A stretch of 64,000 nucleotides of DNA from an uncultured Clostridia bacterium (GCA_947623585.1 CANQHA010000012.1:1-64000), one strand, 5' to 3'; shown: positions 1-8,640, counted from the stretch's first letter. The notes: generated by a model not told the origin, from the sequence alone. Translations and numbers: made by a program.

Positions 1-17
1 GCTGAAAAGTGCCATTT

Positions 18-956
18 CTATTCTCCTTCCATATTCGTTTGGGCTTTCGCCTTTTGTTCTGCTTCGTCTATTATTTCAAGAAGATCTTCTCGGGTTTCGT
101 CCCACTGCTGTCGGGCTTCGTCATCACTTTCGGTTTTGTCAGAAGAATATTTGAATACAAGCGTTACTGCTTTTGTCCTTGCTAATGTATAATTTTCTGT
201 ATCAATGCACTCATACACTTCGCTGACAATTGCATTAAGTCTCTCGTTTTCTTTATCAACATAATCGCTGTATTCTGAATCCGAAAATATAATTGCCATA
301 ACATTAAAAAGCAAACAGATAAAAATCAAACCTGCAAAAGGCAGAATTATAATCGACATTCGCTTTATTTGGTTTTTTGCTGCTTTATTTTGTGTCTTAG
401 AATACAGGTCTTTTATTCTTTGTATATCCTCCGGCGTATCTATTACAAGCATGGCCTTGTGATAGGCTTGATCAAACTTTGCTTTCCATGCGTCGGACAG
501 CGCACGGCTGGCCGGAGTAGAAACAACATCGGTATTGTCGTTTTTGATTCTTGAAGAAGAAAGGATTAAAAACTCCCAAATGTCTTCATAGGTATTCGGA
601 ATCGTGTAGTTATTTATTAGCGAAACTTGTTTACGAACCTTTTGACTTAATCCGTTACTTAAAAAATAATCTGCCAAGTTAAGTCCTTTGGGTTCATTTT
701 CTATTTGCTGTAACTTGTCAACGAGTTCCTTGACAGAGGAAGTAACAGTAGTGTCTCTAAACTGATATCCGCAAGTCGGGCAATCGTCTTGAAATGCCTC
801 GACAATCTCTCCGCAGTTGGGGCACTTATGTATTTTGCCTTCATAGGTAGTCTGCCTTTGGGCGCAGTCGTTGACAGAAGCAACAGACTTCCCACAAGAA
901 TCGCAAAACTTTGCGCCGTCGCGAAGCTGATTGCCGCAGTTTGTGCAATACGCCAT
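18..956 (-). CDS. Zinc-ribbon membrane protein, function unknown
   Basis: The 312-aa product starts with a zinc ribbon (CTNC at residues 4-7, CDSC at 18-21) and has a second one (CPNC, CPTC at about 45-62). About 130 residues of no recognised fold follow, then a single membrane segment near residues 205-225 (ILPFAGLIFICLLF) and a charged helical tail. This suggests a cytoplasmic zinc-ribbon head anchored by one helix. The ATG at 956 follows a good GGAGGG site. It lies just downstream of a small HTH gene on the same strand and may share its transcript. No catalytic motif is visible, and zinc-ribbon proteins of this kind occur widely in Clostridia without assigned function. Confidence 0.75.
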   Translation of the reverse strand: MAYCTNCGNQLRDGAKFCDSCGKSVASVNDCAQRQTTYEGKIHKCPNCGEIVEAFQDDCPTCGYQFRDTTVTSSVKELVDKLQQIENEPKGLNLADYFLSNGLSQKVRKQVSLINNYTIPNTYEDIWEFLILSSSRIKNDNTDVVSTPASRALSDAWKAKFDQAYHKAMLVIDTPEDIQRIKDLYSKTQNKAAKNQIKRMSIIILPFAGLIFICLLFNVMAIIFSDSEYSDYVDKENERLNAIVSEVYECIDTENYTLARTKAVTLVFKYSSDKTESDDEARQQWDETREDLLEIIDEAEQKAKAQTNMEGE

Positions 957-972
957 TTTTATCCCTCCAAAC

Positions 973-1182
973 TTATTCTTCCGACTTTACCGCGTCGCAA
1001 ATATCGCCGATATTGCAGTCAAGATACTCGCATATCCGCAGCAGGACCGACATCGCGACTTCCTCATTTTTTCGCATTTTCGTCATCGTCCCCGTTGCGA
1101 TGTTCAGATCCTTTCGGAGCGTCGCCGGCGAAATTTCTTTTTCGATGAGCCTGATCCAGAGCTTTTTATAACTGATTTTCAC
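973..1182 (-). CDS. Small XRE/YozG-like HTH regulator
   Basis: The 69-aa protein is almost entirely one helix-turn-helix domain. It reads KISYKKLWIRLIEKEI, then a recognition region (ATLRKDLNIATGTMTKMR), then LLRICEYLDCNIGDIC, the pattern of the short Cro/CI-type family that includes YozG. I chose the GTG at 1182 because GAGGAGG lies just upstream and a consensus promoter (1214-1242) sits 30-60 bp before it. A longer frame reaching 1305 would start upstream of that promoter. It probably represses its own promoter and perhaps the zinc-ribbon gene that follows. The target is unknown. Confidence 0.8.
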   Translation of the reverse strand: MKISYKKLWIRLIEKEISPATLRKDLNIATGTMTKMRKNEEVAMSVLLRICEYLDCNIGDICDAVKSEE

Positions 1183-1213
1183 GCGGAGGCCTCCTCTCAG
1201 GTCTGCTGAGCAT

Positions 1214-1242
1214 ATTATATACCACTTTCGACAGAATGTCAA
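1214..1242 (-). promoter_or_regulatory. Sigma-A promoter of the small HTH gene
   Basis: On the minus strand TTGACA (1237-1242) and TATAAT (1214-1219) are separated by exactly 17 bp, a perfect consensus. The spacer start forms an imperfect palindrome with the -35 box (TTGACAttcTGTCgAA), a plausible operator for the HTH protein it drives. Confidence 0.8.
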
Positions 1243-1298
1243 TACATTTTTCTGATTTTTTGATATTTTTCGCAAGAAGTCGCGATTATTTCCAATCT

Positions 1299-1517
1299 TT
1301 ACCATTTATGTTCTCTTTTCTGCCATACAAGGTCATAGCCTAATACGTCTGCCAATTCTTTAGCTTCGCTGTATCTCAAACTCCCTCGTTGGAGTTTGCC
1401 CGAAAAGTTTGGCACACTACTGCTCCACCCATGTTCCTCGACGAGCAGGTCAACGACTTCGCTCATTGTCAATCCCTCACGGACGATGTAAGACTTAATT
1501 TCGTTTCTGACGTTCAT
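1299..1517 (-). CDS. Small DNA-binding-like protein (72 aa)
   Basis: From the ATG at 1517, which follows GGAGG with 5-nt spacing, the product is 72 aa: MNVRNEIKSYIVREG, then LTMSEVVDLL and YSEAKELADVLGYDL. The helix pattern resembles small HTH proteins common in Clostridia and phage-like elements. This is recognition by pattern, not a confirmed family. The frame stays open upstream to an ATG at 1679, which would give 126 aa, but that extension lacks a good ribosome binding site and conserved-looking features. It sits in a cluster of three DNA-binding genes. The function is unknown. Confidence 0.6.
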   Translation of the reverse strand: MNVRNEIKSYIVREGLTMSEVVDLLVEEHGWSSSVPNFSGKLQRGSLRYSEAKELADVLGYDLVWQKREHKW

Positions 1518-1679
1518 ATTACCTCCAAATTTTGTATTCGCCTGACCGTGTACGACGTTCGCGTTTCCGAAAACGTGCATTTCTGTCAGGCGTATTTTTC
1601 TGTTTTTGATTATCTTTTCAGTTTCGAGCGGTGCGTATACCTGTTCAAACTTGGCATAGTCAATTTCACTGTTTAGCAT

Positions 1680-2037
1680 GGCTTTTCGCTAAATCGAAAA
1701 TATTCACACTGCATAACAAACTTCATTCGCTATACAGCGTCACGCTCCTCAATGTATTTGACAATACATATTGACGATACTTTTCGTTAAATCGCGATTG
1801 TCCTGTTTTTGCCGCTTCCCTGAAAGCCGTTCCTGCCATGCTTTTGCTGCTATGACGTTCTCGCCCCTCTTGGTTCGCTTAGGTATGAAAACCTTCATCG
1901 CAAACTTCACCGATGGGCATATCCCTTTCTCACGGTCATTCAATTTTCAAGCTGCTTGTCTACTGACAAATATAGTATAGCGAAAAATCACCCTTTTTTC
2001 CGTATGTCCATAAAGATGGAAATTGGCTCGAAAATCT
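1680..2037. other. Non-coding spacer with a short palindrome
   Basis: There is no convincing gene here. A 64-codon minus frame (1749-1943) lacks a clear ribosome binding site and homology that I recognise. A 7-bp inverted repeat with a 4-bp spacer (ATGTATT/AATACAT, 1752-1769) and TCCAT/ATGGA repeats near 2007-2020 are the only structures seen. The stretch may be a remnant of an older element. Confidence 0.4.
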
Positions 2038-2081
2038 AAAATTTCCACGCTCTTGGAAATTTTGCAAAGGTGTGATATAAT
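2038..2081 (+). promoter_or_regulatory. Promoter with overlapping palindromic operator
   Basis: A perfect 10-bp inverted repeat (AAAATTTCCA at 2038-2047, TGGAAATTTT at 2054-2063, 6-bp spacer) overlaps the -35 box TTGGAA (2053-2058). The -10 TATAAT (2076-2081) follows after 17 bp. The position predicts repression by occlusion of RNA polymerase, probably by the XRE protein encoded immediately downstream. Confidence 0.75.
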
Positions 2082-2099
2082 TAGTATGAGGTGATTATT

Positions 2100-2921
2100 A
2101 TGTATGCAAAATTGACTATCCCCGAAAGACTGAAAGACCTGCGAGTAATGCAAAAACACTTGACTTTAGAAGAATTGGCAGAGCAGACAGGCTTGTCAAA
2201 ATCTGCCCTTGGAAAATACGAAACGGACGACTATAAGGATATAAGTCCTTTTGCAATCGTCACGCTCGCAGAATTTTATGGAGTGTCTACCGACTATCTT
2301 CTTGGACTTACAGAAACAAAAAATCACCCAAACACAACCCTTAGCGAGTTGCATTTGAGTGATGCGGCGATAGATATTTTGAAGAGCGGAAAACTGAATA
2401 ACCGACTAATTTGCGAAATTCTTTGTCATGAGGATTTTAGACGGTTGCTTGTTGATTCCGAGGTGTTTGTCGATAGAATCGCAGAAATGCACACAGAGGA
2501 ATTTATCTCGATCATGAATGTCGGCAGGCTTAGGGTTTTGGAGAAAAATGGCAATGTAAACAATTTAGACGCTCGGACTTTGGAGATTGCGGAAGATGTT
2601 GACAAGCATTATATTGAGGGTGTGTTGATACAGGATTTGCTTTCGATTCTTAACGATATTAGGGAAAAGCATTTGACTGACAATACGACCGCCGATGCTC
2701 CGTACACGGCTGATGAGGCTCAGAAAAAGATTGACGAGGTTATGAATTTTAAGGGGAGTGAGCGGGAGAAGCAGCTGTTTTTAGTCTGCAATCAACTGCA
2801 AATTCCGTACAATACTTTGAAACCCGACGAGAAAGCTGCGCTTTTGAGTGCAATATCGAAGTCGAAGATTTTGGGCAAGTTGGGAAAGCACGGCAGAGGC
2901 AAAAGAAAGCATAAAAAATAG
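2100..2921 (+). CDS. XRE-family transcriptional regulator with long C-terminal domain
   Basis: The product is 273 aa. Residues about 8-70 form a classical Cro/CI helix-turn-helix (ERLKDLRVMQ, TLEELAEQTGLSKSALGKYE, FAIVTLAEFYGVSTDYLLG). About 200 residues without a recognised catalytic motif follow, ending in a basic tail (HGRGKRKHKK). I prefer the ATG at 2100 over the in-frame GTG at 2091 because GAGGTG is correctly spaced for it. The promoter carries a perfect palindrome over its -35 box, which suggests autoregulation. Regulators of this shape are common in integrative elements of gut Clostridia. Whether it controls neighbouring genes is unknown. Confidence 0.85.
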   Translation: MYAKLTIPERLKDLRVMQKHLTLEELAEQTGLSKSALGKYETDDYKDISPFAIVTLAEFYGVSTDYLLGLTETKNHPNTTLSELHLSDAAIDILKSGKLNNRLICEILCHEDFRRLLVDSEVFVDRIAEMHTEEFISIMNVGRLRVLEKNGNVNNLDARTLEIAEDVDKHYIEGVLIQDLLSILNDIREKHLTDNTTADAPYTADEAQKKIDEVMNFKGSEREKQLFLVCNQLQIPYNTLKPDEKAALLSAISKSKILGKLGKHGRGKRKHKK

Positions 2922-2922
2922 A

Positions 2923-2947
2923 GCAAGGATTATCCTTGCCCTATTTT
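2923..2947 (+). terminator. Rho-independent terminator after the XRE gene
   Basis: A 7-bp perfect stem (GCAAGGA/TCCTTGC, 3-nt loop) begins two bases after the stop codon and is followed by CCTATTTT. Confidence 0.7.
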
Positions 2948-3011
2948 CGCCCTAAATTCCGCTTGACGGGTGCCGTAACTTAAATTTTTTGATTGAAAAC
3001 TTCTTTATGGA

Positions 3012-3134
3012 CACCTGCCCGAGGGGCGGGGGCGTTCGCTTTGCTACCTTTTAGGCAAACGTACTGCGGGGGTGGGGTGGCTTAAAATAGCATGAAATCA
3101 CTCCCTCGAAAGAGGGAGCGATTGAATACCTTTT
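3012..3134. repeat. MITE-like nested palindrome, right half (copy A)
   Basis: It begins inside a GC-rich hairpin (CGAGGGGCGGGGGC) and continues through TTCGCTTTGCTACC, GGGGGTGGGGTG, a variable hairpin (CTCCCTCGAAAGAGGGAG) and the terminal GAATACCTTTT. The same order occurs in full copies at 48242-48472 and 50229-50452. The left half is missing. Confidence 0.75.
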
Positions 3135-3222
3135 AAGCAACTGTTCAATTTCCGCAGAAAGTATGAAAAAGCTGTAAGTCAGGGGCTTGGAATGTGCGCC
3201 GAATGGCGCAACGCCGCGCCGT
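3127..3222. repeat. Repeat segment matched in inverse at 50137-50233
   Basis: The stretch from ACCTTTTAAGCAACTGTTCA to TGTGCGCCGAATGG and ACGCCGCGCC matches, in reverse complement and with differences, the DNA between MITE copies D and E. The repeated unit is therefore longer than the palindromic element alone. Confidence 0.65.
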
Positions 3223-3430
3223 TTCCCTCTGTATACCTATTCGGCAAAAGACTTTTTGCGAAGGCGCGGCTACCGGCAGCGTTTTAAGGAGAGGGTTTGT
3301 CGGGCGAAGGCGGAAGTCTGCGAAGCAGACCCGAGGCAAAGCCGAGGCGACTTCGCTTACGCCGCGTGACTGTGTTATTTCTTTCACAATGTAATGGCGC
3401 GGCGTTTCCCTCGCTTGCGTGTCTTTTCGC

Positions 3431-3460
3431 TTCACTTTTCTGCACGCACAGAAAAGTGAA
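3431..3460. repeat. Perfect 12-bp inverted repeat
   Basis: The arms TTCACTTTTCTG and CAGAAAAGTGAA have a 6-bp spacer. The repeat lies between the GC-rich repeat stretch and half-element B, with no gene nearby to terminate. Confidence 0.7.
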
Positions 3461-3551
3461 GGAGCCCTCCCCTTTAGGGGAGGGAGGAGAGGGTGGGGTG
3501 TTAGACGATAGCATTCATATTTTCCGGCAGAGGAAAATATGATTACCTTTT
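3461..3551. repeat. MITE-like nested palindrome, right half (copy B)
   Basis: It contains the internal hairpin (CCCTCCCCTTTAGGGGAGGG), the GGGTGGGGTG box, ATAGCAT, a variable hairpin (ATATTTTCC/GGAAAATAT) and the terminal GATTACCTTTT. The variable hairpin matches the left hairpin of copy E at 50236-50263. Confidence 0.7.
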
Positions 3552-3564
3552 TCCCTCTCCCCGC

Positions 3565-3593
3565 TTTACAATCTCGAAAAACTGTGCTATAAT
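3565..3593 (+). promoter_or_regulatory. Promoter of the recJ-relA-hemZ-rlmD cluster
   Basis: TTTACA (3565-3570), a 17-bp spacer and TATAAT (3588-3593, preceded by TGTGC) lie 29 bp before the recJ start and directly after repeat copy B. Confidence 0.8.
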
Positions 3594-3621
3594 TTCCTAA
3601 ATATATTTTCCGGAGCTTGAT

Positions 3622-5640
3622 ATGAAAAAATGGACAGTTTCACGCGCCGACGATGACGCGGTCAAAAAAATAACATCATCGACCGACCTGCCGCGGCTTC
3701 TTGCCGAGATAATGTCGGCCCGCGGATATAACGACGCCGAGCGCCTTGCAGAGTTTTTTAACGGCGCCGAGCTTTCCGACCCGTTTTTGATTGCCGACAT
3801 GAGAAGGGCTGCCGACGCTTTGGAGCAGTCGGTCGATTCGGGCGAGCTTATTTGCGTTTTCGGAGATTATGACTGCGACGGAGTGATATCAACCGCCGTG
3901 CTTTACGGCTATTTAATGAGCATGGGCGCCGACGTTGTGTGCCGGATTCCCGAGCGCGAAGAGGGCTATGGGCTAAGCGAAAAGGCGGTGAGGGAAATGG
4001 CCGAGCAGGGCGTTTCGCTGATAGTCACCGTCGATAATGGCATAACCGCGCTCAAAGAGGCCGAGCTTATAAACGATCTCGGCATGAAGCTGATCATAAC
4101 CGACCACCACCAGCCTGCCGACGAGCTTCCGAAAGCGCTTGCGGTCGTTGATCCGCACAGAAGCGACTGCCATTCTCCTTTTAAACAGCTTTGCGGCGCG
4201 GGAGTGGTTTTGAAACTCTGCGCGGCGCTTGACGGCGGCGATTACGGCACCGTCTGCGAGCAATATCTCGACCTTGTAGCAATAGCGACCGTCGCCGACG
4301 TTGTGCCGCTGATCGGCGAAAACCGCGTCATCGTCTCTGAGGGCATGAGGCTTTTGAAAAACACCGAAAACCTCGGGCTTTTGGCTTTAATGGAGCAGTG
4401 CGGGGTGGATCCCGCTTCGATGAACGCTTCCTCGGTCTCATATACGATAGCGCCGAGGATTAACGCTTCGAGCAGGTTCGGCTCGCCGACGACCGCGCTT
4501 AATATGCTTATTTCGGAGGACGAATCGGCCGGGGAATACGCCGCAGAGCTTTCGCGCCTCAACGCTTTGAGAAAAGAAGCCGAAAGCGCGATATTTGAGA
4601 AAATAGTGGCCGAGGTCGATTCGGACCCCGCGCTTTTGTGCGGCAGGGTGCTGACGGTATACGGAAAGGGCTGGCACCGAGGGGTCATCGGCATTGTCGC
4701 ATCGCGGCTCGTTGAAATATACGGTAAACCCGCGATAGTCATATCCGTCGGCGAGGACGGAACGGCCTGCGGTTCGGCAAGATCGATCTTGGGCTTTAAC
4801 GTTTTCAGGTGCTTTGATTTTTGCAGGGATATTTTGATAAAATACGGCGGGCACGAGCTTGCGGGCGGGCTTACCGTTTCGGCCGAGAAGCTGCCGCAGC
4901 TCAAAGAAGCCGTTGAGAAATACGCCGAGAGCGCCTGCCGCGAAATGCCCTGCGCCGAGATCAGGGCGGACAAGCTGCTTCGCGGAGCCGACATTACCCC
5001 CGAAAACGCCGCCTCGCTCGGAATGATAGAGCCATGCGGTCAGCAAAACCCCGAACCTGTTTTCGCCCTTTCGGGAGCCGAGATACTCTCGGTTTTGCCG
5101 CTTAAAAACGGAGAGCACACAAAGCTGGAGCTTTCATATGACGGAGCAAGGGTATCGGCGCTTCTTTTCAGGCAAAAAACCGCCGATTTTCCGCTTTCGG
5201 CCGGCGAAAAGATTGACCTTATGGCAAACATGACGCTTAATGAATATAAAGGCAGTAGAAGCGCCGCGCTCAGAGTGATAGACTATCGCCCGCACGGCTT
5301 GAAGCAGGAGCCTTTCTTCGCCGCCTGTTCGGTCTATGAAAAATTCAGAAGAGGCGAAAAGGTGCCGCCTGAGCTTCTCAAAAAGGGCGACCCGACCCGC
5401 GAACAGCTTGTTTCGGCCTATAAGGCGATATCGGGCGGCTGCACCTTCGAGGGGCTTTTTGCAAAGCTGCGCCAAAGCGGAATAAACGCGTTTATGCTTA
5501 GAATAATCATCGATGCTTTTTGCGATACCGGACTTGCGGAGTATTTTCCCTCGACCGGAAAAATCGTTCCGAAGCAGCCCGCTTCAAGGGTTGATATCTC
5601 TCGGAGCGATACGCTTAAAGCGCTTCGCGCACTGATTTAA
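3622..5640 (+). CDS. recJ: Single-stranded-DNA exonuclease RecJ
   Basis: The 672-aa product has the RecJ/DHH phosphoesterase signatures: GDYDCDG (residues 81-87), VDNGI (about 138-142), DHH (161-163) and a later DHHA1-type GGHELAGG. RecJ degrades single-stranded DNA 5' to 3' in recombination and mismatch repair, using two manganese ions bound by the DHH motif aspartates. An OB-like and extended C-terminal part follows the nuclease core, consistent with the usual length of Firmicutes RecJ. It is the first gene of a plus-strand cluster with relA, an MBL hydrolase and hemZ, a common order in Clostridia. The promoter at 3565-3593 is close enough to set the start. Confidence 0.95.
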   Translation: MKKWTVSRADDDAVKKITSSTDLPRLLAEIMSARGYNDAERLAEFFNGAELSDPFLIADMRRAADALEQSVDSGELICVFGDYDCDGVISTAVLYGYLMSMGADVVCRIPEREEGYGLSEKAVREMAEQGVSLIVTVDNGITALKEAELINDLGMKLIITDHHQPADELPKALAVVDPHRSDCHSPFKQLCGAGVVLKLCAALDGGDYGTVCEQYLDLVAIATVADVVPLIGENRVIVSEGMRLLKNTENLGLLALMEQCGVDPASMNASSVSYTIAPRINASSRFGSPTTALNMLISEDESAGEYAAELSRLNALRKEAESAIFEKIVAEVDSDPALLCGRVLTVYGKGWHRGVIGIVASRLVEIYGKPAIVISVGEDGTACGSARSILGFNVFRCFDFCRDILIKYGGHELAGGLTVSAEKLPQLKEAVEKYAESACREMPCAEIRADKLLRGADITPENAASLGMIEPCGQQNPEPVFALSGAEILSVLPLKNGEHTKLELSYDGARVSALLFRQKTADFPLSAGEKIDLMANMTLNEYKGSRSAALRVIDYRPHGLKQEPFFAACSVYEKFRRGEKVPPELLKKGDPTREQLVSAYKAISGGCTFEGLFAKLRQSGINAFMLRIIIDAFCDTGLAEYFPSTGKIVPKQPASRVDISRSDTLKALRALI

Positions 5641-5653
5641 GGGGGCGTAAAAA

Positions 5654-7846
5654 ATGGCAGAGCAGACTGTTCAGACCTGCAATGAATATTTTGAAAAGCT
5701 GATGAAAAGGCTTTCCGACCTCGACCGGCATTATGACCTTGCAAAGCTGCGCTCGGCATATGAATATGCGAGGGAGATGCACGAGGGTCAGTTCAGAGAG
5801 TCGGGCGAGCCGTATATCACCCACCCGCTTGCCGTCGCCACCATTCTCGTCGATCTTGGAATGGACACCGACGCTATCTGCGCGGCGCTTTTGCACGATG
5901 TCGTCGAGGATACCGCGGCAACATATGACGACGTTAAAAAACGCTTCGGTGCCGACGTTGCGAACCTTGTTGACGGCGTTACGAAGCTGGATAAGATCAA
6001 GCTCGCTTCGAAAGAGGAGCAACAGGCCGAAAACATCAGAAAGATATTCCTTTCGATGGCAAAGGATATAAGAGTTATAATCATCAAGCTGGCGGACCGG
6101 CTTCACAATATGAGAACTCTCGGCTTCAGAAGCGGCGTTAAGCGGCGGGACGTTTCTCTTGAAACGATGTCGATTTTTGTGCCGCTTGCGAACCGTCTCG
6201 GAATAAGACAGCTAAAAGAGGAGCTTGAGGACATATCGTTTTCATATCTCGACCCGTTCGCTTACGCCGAGATAGAGCAGCTTCTTGAAAAAAACAAGCG
6301 CGAGCGCGAGGATTTCATTGAGAGCATAAAGGCGAGGATAAGAAAGCGCCTCGCTTCGGACTTCGACCCGGTGCCGACCGTCGAGGGGCGGGTGAAATCA
6401 GCCTATGGCATCTATAAGAAAGTCTATGAACAGGGAAAGACTTTCGACGAAATATATGACAAATACGCCGTCAGGGTTATAGTCAACACCGTCACCGAGT
6501 GCTATTATGTTCTCGGCATAATGCACGATATGTTCCAGCCGATACCCAACAGGTTCAAGGATTATATCTCGACCCCGAAGGCGAATATGTATCAGAGCCT
6601 TCACACAACGGTCATGGGTAGAGAGGGAATACCCTTTGAAGTGCAGATACGCACATGGGAGATGCACCACACCGCCGAATACGGAATCGCCGCGCACTGG
6701 AAATATAAAGAGGGGAGAAGCGGAAAATATAAATTCGACGAGCGCCTTAATTGGGTGCGCCAGATACTTGACACACAAAAAGAGACCGACGACGCCGAGG
6801 ACATCGTTAGGGCGATAAAGAACGACCTTGCGCCCGAGGACGTTTTTGCGATGACCCCAAAGGGCGACGTTATCACGCTTCCGCAGGGGGCGACGGTTAT
6901 CGACTTCGCCTATGCGATACACACGCAGGTCGGGCATAAAATGGTCGGAGCAAAGGCGGATAAAAAGCTGGTGCCGTTCGACTATGTTATCCACACCGGC
7001 GAGATAATCGAGATAATCACCTCAAAAGACCCCGCTCACGGCCCGAAGCGCGATTGGCTCAACATCTGCCAGACCAACGAGGCAAAGGCGAAGATACGCT
7101 CGTGGTTCAAAAAAGAGCGCCGCGAGGAGAATATCGTCGAGGGGCGCGAGGCTTTGTGGCGCGAGCTTCACCGAAATATGATACGCATTTCCGAGGAAAA
7201 CCTGCCGGAGCTCGTCGCGGTGGATATGAAGCATCAGGGCTGCGAAACGCTCGACGATTTTTACGCCGCGATAGGCTATGGCGGCATAACCCTCTCGAAG
7301 ATCCTCCCGCGGCTCAAAGAGGACTATACCAAAAAATTCGTTCAGCCCGAAAAGAGCGATTCCTTTGAATTCTCCCCGGCCTCCGATACATCGGGCACAG
7401 GCGTTATTGTAGACGGCCTCGGAAACTGCGTCGTAAAGCTGTCGAGGTGCTGCTCGCCGCTGCCGGGAGACGATATTATCGGCTTTATTACCCGAGGACA
7501 CGGTGTTTCGGTCCACAAGAAGGACTGCGTGAACTATCTCTCGCAAAAAGACGCCGAGCCCGAGCGCTGGATACCGGTTCGCTGGGCGGGCAAGCAAAGC
7601 CCGAACTATTATAAGGTCGCGCTCGACGTTATCGGCTATAACCGCATTGGCATCTTCGGAGACGTTTTAAACAGCCTCAGCGAGGCAAGGATAACCACTC
7701 ACGAGGCGACCGCGAGGGTGCTCAAAAACGGAAACTTCATGGGTTCGCTGACGATAAGCGTTGCCGGCACCGCCGAGCTTGAGGGAGTTATTTCAAGAAT
7801 GAAGAAGATCTCGGGCGTGCTTTCGGTCGAAAGGAGCGCAAAATGA
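5654..7846 (+). CDS. relA: Bifunctional (p)ppGpp synthetase/hydrolase (Rel)
   Basis: The 730-aa protein has the full Rel layout. An HD hydrolase domain comes first (His57, HD at 81-82 in HDVVED, later ADRLHNMRT). The synthetase domain follows (VKSAYGIYKK, YISTPKANMYQSLHTTV), then a TGS domain (VFAMTPKGDVITLPQGATVIDFAY), a zinc/RIS region (CCSPLPGDDIIGF) and a C-terminal ACT domain. The intact HD motif suggests it can both make and destroy the stringent-response alarmone. It follows recJ after 13 bp and overlaps the next gene by 4 bp (ATGA), so the cluster is co-transcribed and translationally coupled. Confidence 0.97.
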   Translation: MAEQTVQTCNEYFEKLMKRLSDLDRHYDLAKLRSAYEYAREMHEGQFRESGEPYITHPLAVATILVDLGMDTDAICAALLHDVVEDTAATYDDVKKRFGADVANLVDGVTKLDKIKLASKEEQQAENIRKIFLSMAKDIRVIIIKLADRLHNMRTLGFRSGVKRRDVSLETMSIFVPLANRLGIRQLKEELEDISFSYLDPFAYAEIEQLLEKNKREREDFIESIKARIRKRLASDFDPVPTVEGRVKSAYGIYKKVYEQGKTFDEIYDKYAVRVIVNTVTECYYVLGIMHDMFQPIPNRFKDYISTPKANMYQSLHTTVMGREGIPFEVQIRTWEMHHTAEYGIAAHWKYKEGRSGKYKFDERLNWVRQILDTQKETDDAEDIVRAIKNDLAPEDVFAMTPKGDVITLPQGATVIDFAYAIHTQVGHKMVGAKADKKLVPFDYVIHTGEIIEIITSKDPAHGPKRDWLNICQTNEAKAKIRSWFKKERREENIVEGREALWRELHRNMIRISEENLPELVAVDMKHQGCETLDDFYAAIGYGGITLSKILPRLKEDYTKKFVQPEKSDSFEFSPASDTSGTGVIVDGLGNCVVKLSRCCSPLPGDDIIGFITRGHGVSVHKKDCVNYLSQKDAEPERWIPVRWAGKQSPNYYKVALDVIGYNRIGIFGDVLNSLSEARITTHEATARVLKNGNFMGSLTISVAGTAELEGVISRMKKISGVLSVERSAK

Positions 7847-8472
7847 CGGTTACGCCGCTTCTCGGCCTCGGGGATTTCGGCACCAACTGCTATATCCTCG
7901 GAACAGACAGAAAAAATGCGATACTGATAGACGCGCCTTACAGCGCCGATACAATTTCGGCCCACCTCGATTCGCTCGGGCTGTCGCTCAAAAAGATACT
8001 TCTGACCCACGGTCACTGCGACCACATCGAGGCGCTTTCGGGGCTTTGCAAAAGGTATTCCTGCGAGGTTTACATCAGCCCCGACGACGCAGCCATGCTC
8101 GCCGACCCCGCGCTTTGCCTTGCGAAGTATTTCGGAACGCCGTTCGAGCCGTTTTACGGCGCAAAAGCGATATCGGACGGCGACGAGGTGACGCTTGACG
8201 AGGTGAGGCTTAAGACCCTCTTGACACCGGGACACAGCGCCGGTTCGGTCTGCTATATCTCGGACGACTGCATTTTTACCGGCGACACGCTTTTTGAGGG
8301 TTCGGTCGGAAGAACCGACCTCGGCGGTGACTTTGCGGAGCTGCTCGGCTCGATTAAAAAGCTGTTCGAGCTCGGCAGAAACTATACTATACGCCCGGGG
8401 CACGGCTCGCCGAGTGACCTTTATACCGAGCGGCGCTTTAACCCTTATCTCGCCGCGCTGAGAGGCGAGTGA
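7843..8472 (+). CDS. MBL-fold metallo-hydrolase (glyoxalase II-like)
   Basis: The product has 209 aa and metallo-beta-lactamase-fold zinc motifs: THGHCDHIE, LLTPGHSAGS, FTGDTLF and the terminal RPGHG. This is the YcbL/GloB-like group of small single-domain hydrolases. The substrate cannot be read from sequence; a glutathione-type thioester is unlikely to be the natural one in this kind of organism. It overlaps relA by 4 bp and belongs to a recurrent recJ-relA-MBL-hemZ neighbourhood of Clostridia. A cloverleaf-like repeat separates it from hemZ. Confidence 0.88.
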   Translation: MTVTPLLGLGDFGTNCYILGTDRKNAILIDAPYSADTISAHLDSLGLSLKKILLTHGHCDHIEALSGLCKRYSCEVYISPDDAAMLADPALCLAKYFGTPFEPFYGAKAISDGDEVTLDEVRLKTLLTPGHSAGSVCYISDDCIFTGDTLFEGSVGRTDLGGDFAELLGSIKKLFELGRNYTIRPGHGSPSDLYTERRFNPYLAALRGE

Positions 8473-8497
8473 GGCTCATTGAACGAACGACGCGCTC

Positions 8498-8591
8498 GGC
8501 GGAGCCGACCCGCCCCCGCAGGGGGGGCGGGAGCGCCCGCCTGTGGCGGGCGCTTGCGGAGCGGCCCGGGCCGCTTCGCGTCGGCTCCGCC
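8498..8591. repeat. Cloverleaf-like three-hairpin element (copy 1)
   Basis: A 12-bp perfect outer stem (GGCGGAGCCGAC, 8498-8509; GTCGGCTCCGCC, 8580-8591) encloses three GC-rich hairpins at about 8509-8531, 8532-8554 (10-bp perfect stem, TGT loop) and 8561-8574. It sits inside an operon between the MBL gene and hemZ. The outer stem resembles that of the element at 13753-13867. Confidence 0.75.
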
Positions 8592-8640
8592 CCGCACTCT
8601 GTAAAAAATCACGCCTGCGCGGCGAAAACGGAGGCACCCA

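Noticed and set aside
1749..1943. A 64-codon minus frame in the accessory region
   Set aside because: No ribosome binding site or known similarity; it may be a remnant but I cannot support a gene.
2922..3540. A CRISPR-like array
   Set aside because: The repeats are palindromic, unequal in length and not regularly spaced. No cas genes are present.
4242..4994. A 250-codon open frame opposite recJ
   Set aside because: The composition is serine- and arginine-rich as expected for an antisense frame of a GC-rich gene. The recJ frame carries the family motifs here.
8469..8640. N-terminal extension of HemZ
   Set aside because: The stretch is the cloverleaf-like element, and the ATG at 8641 has its own GGAGG site and the family N-terminus.
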